From NCBI GenBank assembly GCA_018343915.1, contig JABRWF010000002.1, positions 2,604,001 to 2,668,000 on the forward strand: a DNA stretch of 64,000 nucleotides, read 5' to 3'. Both the position numbers and the translations under genes were made by a program. The stretch's first letter is position 1; each line of letters begins with the position of its first letter. The DNA is from Agroathelia rolfsii (lineage: Eukaryota > Basidiomycota > Agaricomycetes > Amylocorticiales > Amylocorticiaceae). Under the pieces are notes generated by a model that worked only from the letters and a program-made list of their open reading frames with translations, ran no database searches and was not told the origin of the DNA. This document shows, piece by piece, positions 1 to 11,096 of this stretch.

Positions 1-1271
1 TTATTACCGAGATTACCGCTGCCAGCGCTGGCATCTCCTGGTTCGCGGAAGGGATCATCTGCATCCATCGCCCTGCGCGATGCCTCCGCTTTTCTATTCC
101 TCTTCTCCGTCTGCAAACGTTCCTCTTCCGCCTTGCGCGCCAACCAGGCTTTACTCCCTGGGACCTTCTCCGGGTTCTTGCATAACCTCAACCTTCTATC
201 AACCTCACGCACAACCTCGAGCGGCGGCACGTCGCCTGTGCGCTGGATGAGGTCTTTGATCGACTCGATGGTCTTGCGCATCACATCTGCTGCAGGTGGA
301 GAGGGGATTTTCATCGCAAGCCATTGATCTGCCAACTCTGGCGCCGCGAGGGAGAGGCAGGCGAGTGCAATCTGCGGAGGTGTGAAGATAAGCTCGGCGT
401 CGGTTAGGCGCGAGGCACGTAGATGGTTCAATGCGGTATCGTAGATAGACTGGGGCTGTTTTGGCGGCACGTCTGGTATACTCTGGCAGCAAATTAAAAT
501 TCAAGTTCAAGGCTCAGTATGCACTCGTAAAGCGGACAAGCAAGTGGCGAAACTTGCTTACTTGCAAGTCAAGCCAGATACCCCAGAGACTTCGATGTGA
601 TTGCCATACGGCAAATTCAAAGCTTAGGCTTTGTGCAACAAGGAACTCGAGATCAAGTACATCCGAGGGAGACGTCTTGGGTATATTTGATGTATACGCC
701 TCGAGCGTGATAGGGTTGTTTGTCGTCTTCGTCGCCAGGAATAATGTTGTCAACCTGGGTATTAATATTGATGATGGTCAGTCATCCAATCAATACATAC
801 AGACAAGTCCAGGAGGGATTACACACATGACATTCTTAGGATGCCAGTCCATCACCGTATTCTTGAGGTAAAACCGCTTCAAATACGCCACTGCCGTCGC
901 CTCGACCTCCTCGGGGAACCGAAAGTGCCCACAGAGCTGGGTGATCTTGCTCGTGTAGAGCTTAACGAGCACGAGCTCCTCGTCTGCGTTTAAGAATGAC
1001 ACATTGGCCGATGATCCTGGCTTAAATTCGTTCATCGTGTGCTCTCCTACTGGCATTTGCTACTGTGTGGGGACAGAATTGCACATACCTCATCGGCCTC
1101 GAACTTGTCTCGGATGGCTCGTACAGCAATAGCATTGAGAGACGTGCGTGTTTCGTACAGTTGTTCGGGGGAGAAGCGCCAGTTTTTGTATTGTGTGCTC
1201 GTTTCATATATCGATATAGGGTTTGCAGGTGTCGATGTCGATGCCTTTGTGGATGTAGCAGTAGCCGCCAT
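1..1271 (-). CDS. CCL1: Cyclin H (CDK-activating kinase / TFIIH cyclin), 3' end beyond window
   Basis: Cyclin H partners CDK7 in the CDK-activating kinase and TFIIH and acts in the nucleus. Four exons read coherently: 1089-1271, 827-1020, 562-754 and 482 down past base 1. The start MAATATSTKAS is followed by the cyclin H N-terminal signature YKNWRFSPEQL, then the cyclin box (YLKRFYLKNTVMDWHP, then MLTTLFLATKT across an intron, then LEFLVAQSLSFEF). This matches animal cyclin H (KRFYLNNSVMEYHP, MLTCAFLACK). The second cyclin fold (FTPPQIALACLSLAAP) and a basic helix follow. The C-terminus is cut by the window edge. Cyclin C or L is less likely because the YxxWxF start is typical of cyclin H. 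The yeast counterpart is Ccl1, the S. pombe one Mcs2. Confidence 0.9.
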
Positions 1272-1573
1272 AATAGTATTGAGGGAATAGATAGTAGGTT
1301 AGAAACAAGCCAGTCCAGCTACCAACAACAGTGATTCGTTTGAGAAAAGGGTGGCGAAGGCAGAAAAAGCCAATGTAATGAAAGCAACAGTTATAGGCCT
1401 ATTTGTGTTTCAAATCAAGCACCTGGTGCTATAGGTAACAACTTGAATACGATGGACAGGTGGTAATTAAGCATGGAGAGGTGCACAGCATTGATGCCCA
1501 TTTTTGGAAGGCGGTTGGCTGAGTTTATGTCATAATAGCGTCAGTACACACCATCACACATATACCTACATAT
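1272..1573. other. Intergenic: cyclin H promoter and U6 upstream region
   Basis: No protein gene seen. It holds the 5' flank of the minus-strand cyclin H gene and the 5' flank of U6. A TATA-like CATATAC lies at about 1559, only 15 bp upstream of the U6 start, and ATAATAG at about 1532, some 40 bp upstream. No convincing B-box was seen. Confidence 0.5.
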
Positions 1574-1596
1574 GTCCCCTTCGGGGTGACATACGT

Positions 1597-1628
<32 letters not shown>

Positions 1629-1704
1629 GGCCCCTGCACAAGGATGACACGCTTTCCCGGAGTGGTATCGCTACGGCGATCAATATTTATTTTACTCCTT
1701 TTTT
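1574..1704 (+). ncRNA. U6: U6 spliceosomal snRNA
   Basis: U6 forms the catalytic centre of the spliceosome with U2. The conserved core runs from about 1598 to 1651 and is nearly identical to S. pombe/human U6: AAATTGGAACGATACAGAGA, the ACAGAGA box at 1612-1618, the AGC triad at 1624-1626, then the internal stem-loop (GGCCCCTGCACAAGGATGAC). The 5' end folds as a stem with a TTCG tetraloop (1574-1590). After GACACGC the 3' part differs from the usual sequence and contains a perfect hairpin ATCGC-TACG-GCGAT (1667-1680). Likely Pol III stops are the T4 run at 1690-1693 or the T6 run at 1699-1704, so the 3' end is uncertain. There is no intron in the core. This is not U6atac, because the ACAGAGA and AGC elements are of the major spliceosome type. 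Confidence 0.95.
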
Positions 1705-2004
1705 CGTCACTAATAAACAAAATCGGCATAGATGTACGCTAAAGTTGACTTGGCCCTCTTTGTTGTTACATTTGTTTTACTTGGTCAAGGCATGAATGTC
1801 ATATATTCCATATTGCAGTATTGACTATGTTACACGTTTGTATATCCATGTATCCATATTGACCATCACGGAACAAAACCATTAGCATCACAACTGCCCA
1901 GCAATTGCAGTAGCTCCAAGAAACGCGCCCATTACGTGATATCCTTAGGTGAAGATTATATAGATGATAAAGTATGCTAGCTGCCCATTGGCAACGCATA
2001 ACGC

Positions 2005-5000
2005 TCAAGACGACGGCAAACCGCCACGCTTGAGCTTGAGCAAACGCAACTTCTGTCTGAGGTCCTGTTGAATAAGACAAGTTAAGACTCAGCATGAACA
2101 AGGGTAAAACAGCATCAAGACCCACCTCGACTTCATCCGGTTGCAATGTGCCCCGATGGCGCTCTTCTTCAACACCTTTCTCGATGCTATCAATCACCTC
2201 TTCCACGAGATCACGATAGTTAACGCCGAAAAAGTGGGTCAACTTGGCCGCACGCCTGCGGCGCACTTGGAACTCTGTCACCTCCGGCTGAGGGCTTGTG
2301 ATGCTCATCGTCTCAAATTCGGACCGGAGGGAAGATATCGATGGCCGCTCGGGCAGCGACCGGCGTCGTTCCGTCCTTACCGAGGACATAGATGGGCGGC
2401 GCGAGAGCGTCTCGTCGTCCACCACGTCATCCTCCGGGATCGTCTGCGACTCGTTGAGGTATTGGTGCAACTCGGCCAACGACTCTCTATCATCCTATAA
2501 ATACAACAAACTGGTGAGTTTTTTCTCGGGGTTGACAACAAGGTTAAGCGAGAATGCAACAATACATACTCGGTCGATGATGTCGTTAAGGGAATGCAGC
2601 GAATGTTGATAGTGATTATAGACACTGCTCCTTCGCTTTTGCCTTCTTGTATCTTGGCTGCCCTCGTTGGTAGCGCCACTATCATCATCATCATCGTCAT
2701 CATCATTGGGGAGCTTTGAATAGTGTGATTCTGACGACTGCCGCTGCCACCGATTGTGCCTGCTTTTGAAATAGGCCGACTGGTTGATATTGCGGGTCGT
2801 CGGGCTGGGTGTACCAGATCGTAGTAATTCTCTGCGGCCAGTAGAATGTATTGATGAGGTCGTAGTGGGACTTTGCGGAGAACCGGGTTCTTGGGGCGCA
2901 GGTGTACTTGATGCCTTATGTGGTTGCCTAGTGTGATACAGTGTCTGTGGAGGCGCCTCTCCGAACACCTGATCACGGGATGATAGGAATGAACAAAATG
3001 AAAGGTCGCTAAAAGAGAGCACATGCGCCTACCTGTTCCATCTTATGCGCTCTGCGCACATTAAGGGCCTTCTCTTTGGTATCCAACTCGGCTTTATTCC
3101 AGTCCAGATCATCGAACCACATGGGCGTCAAGGGAGTATCACCAGCATCCCGCTTGCGCTTCATCCTCCATCTCGATAACCCCTCATCCTCAGACACTGG
3201 ACTATTATGTTCTTCCACCACCTCAGGGAGTGAAGATTCGAGATCGAAGCTCCCAATGACAAGGTCAGCTGGAACACGCGAGCCAAGGAAGCGATGCAAC
3301 TTGGCCAGTTTGTCACGTTTGCGTCTGCGTTCGAGCTCCGCCGCCTCTTCAGGGGTTGGGATGTCGAAGAAAGACGGCGCCGACGGCGAGCTCATATGAC
3401 CCAGTTTTCTCGAGTGTGCCCTCGATGCAGAACGTCCCCCTGCCTCGTCAGAAAAGTCGACAAAAGATGAGGCATCGTCTCGTGAACCATCATGAGAGAC
3501 GTCACCCTTGGCTGCATTTGCAGCACGCGCACTGCCTTTTCCTTCCTCCGTGCCTGAATCGTCGTCATCCGAATCATCTGAGGAATGGTCAGCCAGGAAG
3601 GAGAGATGATCCGGGCTCATAGGATCCGAGTGTCGTCTTCCACTGGCAGAGACATAGCGAGTACCGTCTAGTGGTGGTGGCCAGTCAGCGGACGAGGGAC
3701 TTGATGCCAGGATATATGCGTTCTCAGACATCGACTGTGCCGCACGTTGGTGACGATTCCTTTGTGCTGCAGCATTAGAAGACACTGCCAGGCGGGCAAT
3801 GCCATTCCCGTCATCCGTGAGTGGGAGTAATGAATTTGCGTCTGGGGTTTGTCCAAAAACCTGAGCCAGTTTCTTGGTTTTGCGAACGAGGTCTGCCCTC
3901 TCATGCGCGTTGAGATGGTTCGTCGTAGGTGGAAAGCGCTGGCCTGCAAAACTGTTTCCAATGGCTACATTGGGAGACGCATGTCGAGAAGTGGATGGAG
4001 ACCGAGACTTGCCCTTACCCTTCCTCGCAGAACGAGGCTGAAGGAAAGAAGGCTTCCCGAGCGCTGTAACAACAGGTTTGGTATCAATTTTGAGACCAGT
4101 TTTTGGGCCAGCATTGTCTGAGAGATTCGTATCATGTTCGGTGGCAGATTGAGGAAAGTCCATTGCGGCAGGAGAAATGAGGTCAATGAAAGATTCGCCA
4201 CTCTGCCTACGTTGTGAGCGGCCAGAGGTGAAGTTGGATATCATGGAGGGTGGCAGTCGGTCTCGGTGGCTACTGCAGGGTCGTGTAGAGGATTGGCGGA
4301 CGTAATAAGGGGCGTCAATCCGACGTGTATAATGGGGAGAGGAAGAGAAGGAAGATGAAGTGTAACAGTCAAGGGACGATGGGACTGTTATGGGCCGTGG
4401 TCGTTGGGAGCGCTTCAGAGATTGCCTGGATCTCGTCTGATCGCAGTTGTCCGTACACTGTTTGCCGACGGCGTCGTCGCCGTCGATGGTGTATTGGTGG
4501 TGGCCGTTGTCGTCAGACGGGAAAGAAGTCCATCGAGTGGAGGAACACCCGTAGTTACCATGCCAGTCACGTGAACCTACTTCCGCCACTGTGGCGTTTC
4601 ATCAAAAAAGGAAATCCATAATGAAACCCGTTTCGATCACTTTTTTTATTCATTTTATTTGGTCGATCGCGAGCCACTTACCAGACCGCCGTTTCCGCAG
4701 CTTCACCCTGAATCGATGTTCGCCTTCATGCAAATCAGGCAACACTGACACCCATTCATCTTCCTTCTTTGAGCTGGGGATTCCAACATGAGAAGATATT
4801 TTGCTTATTGAGATCAGCTTGCCAATCCCTCTCAGGCTTGCCGCTGGTGAAGAGGAAGTTTGATCTCCCGTTGTAGTCTTGTCGCTGCTATAGTGCATCG
4901 CTTCTGCGTTCCGCTTGATCCCGCTACGCGCATCCTCCTCAGCGGGCTTACTGTTGTTGCTGTTGATGCCATATGTGTCGCTACGAGCGACGCCGTCGCT

Positions 5001-5522
5001 GCTGCCCTGGGCCCGCACCTGCGGCGTGCGGACGAGTGACACCGTCCTGGCGTCGGACATCGTGTTCTCTTTGCCTATCGAGACCACAAGGGCCCCGCGA
5101 AGCCTTCTATCATGGGACATCCTGATGTTGGTCAGGGCCTCATCCTCTGCAGCCGACGAGAGCGACGAGGATGTCCTGGGGCGATACCCCTCCATGGGTG
5201 CCTTAGGGATACCTGTCCGCGACGGTCTTTTTCCCCTTGGAGGAGGAGGCAGAGACACGACAGGTGAGTCTGGCGGTGACGGAATATACATATCCGTATG
5301 CAACTTGATTGCACTACCAGCGTCGTCCTCTAGCAGTGCATCAAGGTCGTCACAGATAGCACGAGTTTTGTAAGTGCTGTCCGAGTCCGCCGCCGTCTCG
5401 ATCGTTACAAAGGCGTCAATCGAATTATAATGCATCATCTTGTCTTGTTCGTAAAGAATTAACGTCGATAGATCGTCAAAGGGGTATGTAAAACCAGAAA
5501 TTCGTAAAAGCCTCCGATGCAC
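2005..5522 (-). CDS. Large protein with four KLxxFFG-like motifs, function unknown
   Basis: About 1,100 residues in at least five exons (4682-5522, 3033-4588, 2570-2968, 2126-2494, 2005-2064). All four introns have matching phases. The N-terminal block (RISGFTYPFDDLSTLILYEQ) and the block before the first intron (DEWVSVLPDLHEGEHRFRV) look globular. Most of the rest is Ser/Pro-rich and disordered, with an acidic Asp run. Four short related motifs recur: KKLAQVFGQTPDANSL, AKLHRFLGSRVPADL, HKMEQVFGEAPPQTL and AKLTHFFGVNYRDL. The last is followed by a helix (LVEEVIDSIEKGVEEE) and a basic C-terminus (LRLLKLKRGGLPSS). The first exon opens at 5522 without an ATG, so a further 5' exon or a downstream start (KMMHYNS) must exist. 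I know of no function. The organisation suggests a signalling or polarity scaffold, but that is inference. Confidence 0.72.
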
Positions 5523-6501
5523 AGGAAGGCAGCCGCAAGACTACAAACACCAGCTCAAGACTTGGAAAGAGGGAGTAAGTGAGAGAGAAACTCAGAGAGT
5601 TGAATCATGCAACAGAATTCTGTTTTCATTCTCTCCGCCTAATCTCTACAAAGCCATATACATATCCCGCGATTCTTCGTCTCCCCTTTTACAACCTCGT
5701 TTCCGATACATAATGATCGGATACGAGCTCGTTACCGGCCTTGGCTCTGCCGCAAGGTCCGAGTGTCATCGACAAAGGCCCACCCAGCCGCTCGAACCTC
5801 GGCGGGGAGGGAGCTGAAGGGGAGAAAAAAAAAGTAACACCTCCTTCCAATGGGGTATGCAGTGGTGTTTGCAGCCTGGCAACGGCCAGCCACCATCTGT
5901 CCAGGCCATCCATAGGCACGAATACTACATCTATGCTTCGTTTCGGTGATCCGAGAAATATTTCCTTTTTGCCCATCTGAAATAGTTGACGCACGGGGGC
6001 CGTCCATCGATGTCGCTCGTTTTCTCGATTTCGCTTTTTTAATATGCGCATGTGTAGTGCATTGCCTCTGCGCCGTTGCAAGGTTTTGTGATGTAACTCG
6101 CCGCGTGTATGATGCGCAATGTGTATATGTATGCGAGGCGCGCGCTTCGCGTAATTGAGAAAAAGTTCCGTTGACATGATAAAGTATCTCTAACGCCCTA
6201 TTAACCGGAATTTCCGTCTAAACTTTTAATCTCTGTGAGTGGTGTAGTTACTCCTCCTGTCCCCGACTCTAAGCGGTATTGATGAGATACGATACCGTAT
6301 CAAAACATGAGACAAAAATATTATTACACGTATAGATTTGGATCATTAGATGAATGAGAGACCGATATGAAGAAGAAAAAAAAAGGGGGGGGGGGGAAAG
6401 GCGTGATATCGTACATGTCCGCGTGCAGTGAGTAACCGAGATCAAAAGATAGAGAGAGGGTGGAAAGTAAATGAAAAGTGACAGCGACAAAGAAAACAAA
6501 A
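5523..6501. other. Intergenic, no gene supported
   Basis: This lies between two minus-strand genes: the 5' side of the KLxxFFG-motif gene and the 3' side of the SMP-domain gene. It may hold a missing 5' exon of the former. A homopurine run (A9 then G12) lies at about 6375-6400. Open frames here (for example 5689-6177 minus) have low-complexity, unconvincing translations. Confidence 0.4.
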
Positions 6502-9500
6502 TTAGGATGGCGGTGGAGATGCAGGTGTGACCTTGCGTGGTGGTAAAGGCGGGCCAACACGTGAAGGGGCAACAGCGGCAGCGGTTGGAGTAGGTGCCGC
6601 GATTGTTGGCGCAGCAGACACAGATGGAGCCTTGCTGCTGCTGCTCGCCTCCGAAACCTCGTCGGACTGCGGTCCGTCAGCCGTAAACTGTGGTGTGGAT
6701 GAGAGGTCTTGCGACACACGCCAAGATGTACGACGGTCCCTTGATACAATGTTCTTGAGCGCCTCAGACGCACGAGACTCCATCACCGCTCCATTCCCAC
6801 CATCGCCCCCGTGAATCGTTGTGGCGCCCGAGTCAAAGTTGGACTGTTTGCGCGGTGGTAGTGGCGGTGGTACAGGCTTTGACGACGCCGGTGGCTGCGA
6901 TTGCGGTGACAGAGACATTGAAGGCACGGTAGAGGTACTGCTACTAGACTCATTCGTCTCTGTTTGTTCTCCCATACTATCGTTCCCGTTGCTTGCATTC
7001 GCATCAACAGCGGCAGGCTGCACATCCGAATTATTACCTTGCTGCGGGTGCAGTGTCGGGCTTCTGAACAATCGGTACACGGATGGCATTCCACCAGGTG
7101 ATGTTGACTGCACCTGGGGAGGAGGAGCAACATTACCCATTGACATGACCTCACCGCGATGGCTAGCATGTATACCCGGAATCGTCATCGTTCGAGGCGC
7201 CGTTGGCTGGCTGCGAATCGGCGCCTGGGCTGGCAGGTGATCACGGTCGTGATCATCGATAGTCATTGATGTCGTCGGCGTGCGCGAAATTGCCGGGGGC
7301 ACGAGTTTATTAACGACACCCGTCTCGGCCCCAAGCTGGGACGATGGCGGCGGTTTGACAAACGACGCACCAGGCGAGGACGACAGACCGCCCAAGAAGG
7401 ATGTCGCGGGTGAAGTCATGCTAATCGTTCTGCCCTGCAGGCCATTTGCTCTACCGCCATTAGAGATCGGTACAGGGTCCGGCCTAGATTCAGATGAACC
7501 AGAAACAGGAGCAGGAGTAGAAATCAACCGGTCCCTCTGCTTCCTTTCTTCTACAGCGGCACGCATTTCAGCATAGCTACGCTGCTTGTGTGAATCCGTC
7601 CGCATATCGGAAGGTCCCACATCAGGAACATCATGTACCTGTTGCTGCTGCTGCGAAGACGATGGTGGTGGCAAAGGCGAGGCGCGATCGTGGTTAACGT
7701 GGTTATTATCTCTATCTTTATTCTTCAGCGAGTTCCATTTGGCACCCCAATTGCGCAATGTTTCTTTGGCAGTCGCCTGAAGGGCCTGTTTATCTGTGGC
7801 CGCCGCACGAGACTTGAGCGTAGCGAGGAATGAAGGGCTTGATGGTTGCTGCTCTGCCTGTCCACCAGAGCTAACATTGGAACGGAAGGACTTGTGACTT
7901 GTGACAGAGCTGGCATCATTGAATGAGCTGTCGCCGTTGTCCTGATCGACAAAAGAAGATGATGAGGATGAGCGCGAGCGCGTACGGTCCGATAGTGAGG
8001 GTATACGAATAGGGGATAATAGTACCCCATTATCTGGGCTCTCCCGTGGCGTAATTGATTCACTCTCTGTCCCACGGCTCGGCGTGGACTTTGAGCGTTG
8101 CGAGCTAGCCGGGTCCAGTTCTGCTGCTCTTCCACGCCTGTCATCAAACAAAGATGGTTGCGCGCCAGTGACAGATGCTTCCTCGACCACTGAAGGACCG
8201 TCATCAGCCGTCGATGAGAACCATGTCCGTCTCTTCAGAGACACAGGGGTCGACGTAGATGACGGGGTCGTTTCACCGCTGCCCTCTGCACCTTGGCGCG
8301 CCGCAGATTTAGACTGTTCGGTATGCGACGGCGGTGGCGGGGAGGAACTTGTCGACTGCGCTTGCACTTCGTCCGCAGAATGAGAGTGGGGTATATCACC
8401 CGGGGCCATAGGGGGAGATGTCGAAATGTCCGGCTCAGATGTCGAGGCGAGCGTCGCCAGACCCTCGTTCTTGTTTGCTTGCGTCGGGGACGGTTCCGGT
8501 GACCTGGCGCTCCTCTCATTGCGGACCGCATCTGCCCAAATACCACCCCGGTGCGCATAGTGTGCGCTTGGGAAAAAGGCGATGTCATCCATGTTGGGCA
8601 TAACAATGGACTCTTGGATCTATACATGTCGGTTAGATAAACGTCTCGTCACACGGCGATTATTATTGTTATTATTATTATATAAAAAAAAACTTACAAT
8701 CTCCTTGAGCCGGGACTCAATCTGGTTCAAAATCATACCCCAAGTGATCTGCCGATCGCTTACAATGGGTTCGACATCGAGCACCATCTTGGGCGGCTGC
8801 GTGAACGCATACCAGATCCGATTGCTCGGTGGGCGCTTGACCTTAATGAGCAAGTTCCCATCTAGCTCACGCAGCACGGCAGCGAGGACTAGCTTCACCG
8901 TATACGACTTGAAACGCGCCGAAAGATTGATAGTTGCAGTAGCCTCGACGGTGATGCGGACCTCGCCCTTGTATTGTAGGCGCACCTCGATTGCAGCGTC
9001 ACCCTCGCGTGTGAGCTCTTTGAGCATCGGCTTACTCAGCATCGGCGCCGTGTCGCCTACGGAAACCTCGGTGACGACGATATCCGTGAGGAACGCGGGC
9101 CGCTTCACCTTGGAGAGTTTCTTCATTAGCCGACCGATGATATACGCCTCCAGCATCTCGGTGCGGTACATGCTGAAGAACAGCCTGCCGAGGAGCGCGT
9201 TTAGCCACCGCATGGGGATCACGTCCGGCGCCTCGTCGAGCGTCGCGATCAGGTGCTGCATATCGTCTGCGTGGTAAACAGGCTCGAGCGGCTGCAACGT
9301 CGGGTAGTTTGCGGGATGGTCCGAGGCATGAATGAGCGCGAGGTACCAATCCTCCATCTCAACGTTAGACTTGACGAAGATAAACCACGGCGTGCGCACG
9401 TCGAGCGCCTCGGCCTGGGCTGCCTCGCGTGTGCGCTCAGCCTCGAGCAATTTCTCAAGTTCCCGTGCCCTTTTCTTCTTCTCACCCTTGCCACCTGCCC

Positions 9501-10200
9501 CCGCCGTGTGCTGCTGATTATTCAGCTCATCTACCGCCTCGTCTGGATCCACGACCTTCTCGATCCCCATCTCGCGTGTCACGCTTGGCCGTGTCTCGGG
9601 CGGCACGCGCGGCTTCAAACAGATCGCATTCCGTTTCGCAAACAGCTCGCCATCAAGCTGGCCCTCGGGATACACCACCACCTCATGCCCGCCTAACTCG
9701 ATCGCCGCCTCGCACTCGGACATCGCCTCATCCTCGTACAGATAGAGCACCTTGCCCTTGAGCACGACGAACCAAGTATCCTTGGGTCGCCGCTCACCGG
9801 TACCGTTGCCGCGCGAGCGGGTGCTGTCGAGGAGCGAGCGCATCATGTTGACATATCCGCCATCGGTCGAAGGTGTTTCTTCGAATGTGCGTCGGACGAT
9901 GAGCCAGCCTTTGCGTGTTGTAGGATGGTCCTGGAGGGGTAGTGTCGTGGAGGAGGAGGACGCAGTGGTGGAAGTGGTAGTAGTAGCAGTAGTAGTGCCC
10001 TTGTCTTTCTCCTGCTCCTCGCCTTCTTTGCCATCCTCACCATTGGAGGACTGAAGCTTGGCTTTGGCCTTCTTGTCGACATCGGCATCGCCTACGGGCA
10101 CAGAGGTGTAGATAGAGAAGAAGATGGCGCCAATGACGAGGAGGGGGATAAACGTGATTCCACCTAGGACGTATGCATAGAGGATAGCCTTGAAGGACAT
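6502..10200 (-). CDS. TEX2/Nvj2-type SMP-domain lipid-transfer protein
   Basis: Two exons (8698-10200, 6502-8619) joined by a 78-nt intron in phase 0 give about 1,206 residues. An N-terminal membrane helix ([19 protein letters not shown]) is followed by a charged linker and a PH-like region ([28 protein letters not shown]). The SMP domain of the TULIP lipid-transfer superfamily follows ([20 protein letters not shown], then [34 protein letters not shown] and a [10 protein letters not shown] region). The last 700 residues are Ser/Pro-rich and disordered, ending in proline motifs such as PPLPPRK. Family members (human TEX2, yeast Nvj2) sit in the ER membrane and move lipids at contact sites with vacuole/lysosome or Golgi. 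The start is the only ATG that places the helix at the N-terminus. Confidence 0.9.
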
Positions 10201-11096
10201 GTATAGCAGCAGAAACGGAGGTCTCGAGTTGCACTGGTTCTCGTAATGCTAGTTGAATAGCAGTGGTATCTATACTAGGACGTGTCCCCTTTGATGGAGT
10301 CTTTATTGGACTATTATGGAGTCTGTTTTTTTTTTTTTAAAAAAAAAAAAAGATGTCCGTGCCTTTGACGGAGAGGGCAAAGAGAATAGAAAGAAAGAGA
10401 AGGAGAGAAAGAGTCCTCGCTCGAAATGGAGAGCGTGGGCGTAAAGATGATGAAAAGCCCCTGGTGATGCCAGCGATGATGATGGCGTGGCAGTACTCTA
10501 TATGACTGCTTCGTGGCCCACTGCAGTGCGTGTGTGCAATTACTGCCCAATAACCAAGGTTAGTGTCATAATGAATAGGAAGTCATTGGCTGTTCCAAAC
10601 CTGCTGTTGCCCGCTCAAGGTGGAGAGGATGGATGGGAATGGAACAAAGTAGAGTAGTAATTACTACTAGTACTGCTAGCGGACAGGCGCTGGCTTTCAC
10701 AGACCTGCAGTGACCTCATCCTGCACTAGACGGATCACCGGCCCGCACGATCACTCGACCAACAGGTCACGTAAACACCATGGAGACCATAGATAATATT
10801 GCATGCGTGTAAATGTTACAAATGTGTACAGAAAACAAGTGTGAATCCGTGTTAGTAAGATGTGTATAAGAAAGTGCAACAGTGAAATAGAAAGGGAATG
10901 TTAAAAAGAAAGGTATAGCCCAAGTCAAGAAATGATCATAATACTACACATTAGTCAATAATGGCCACGTCCAAACAAAAGGCGAGGTCAGGTAGAAATA
11001 AAAGAGGGAGAGAATGCATCATACGAATGATAATAACCTACGCCCAATCATCCACGAATAAACCATCTTCTAAAGCAATAGCGTCGCGTGTTCACC
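10201..11096. other. Intergenic: promoter of the SMP gene and 3' flank of the next gene
   Basis: No gene is supported. A T15-A13 near-palindromic homopolymer block lies at about 10326-10352, roughly 125-150 bp upstream of the SMP-gene start codon. Poly(dA:dT) tracts commonly exclude nucleosomes in fungal promoters, and that role here is inference. Confidence 0.4.

Noticed and set aside
1799..2004. Extension of the KLxxFFG protein by 70 residues past the last exon border
   Set aside because: Splicing at GAG-GTGGGT (2125) to the CAACAG acceptor (2065) gives a basic conserved-looking end and a stop at 2005. The read-through has random composition.
5689..6177. Minus-strand open frame of 162 codons
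   Set aside because: Arg/His-rich low-complexity translation overlapping another minus-strand frame, with no family resemblance.
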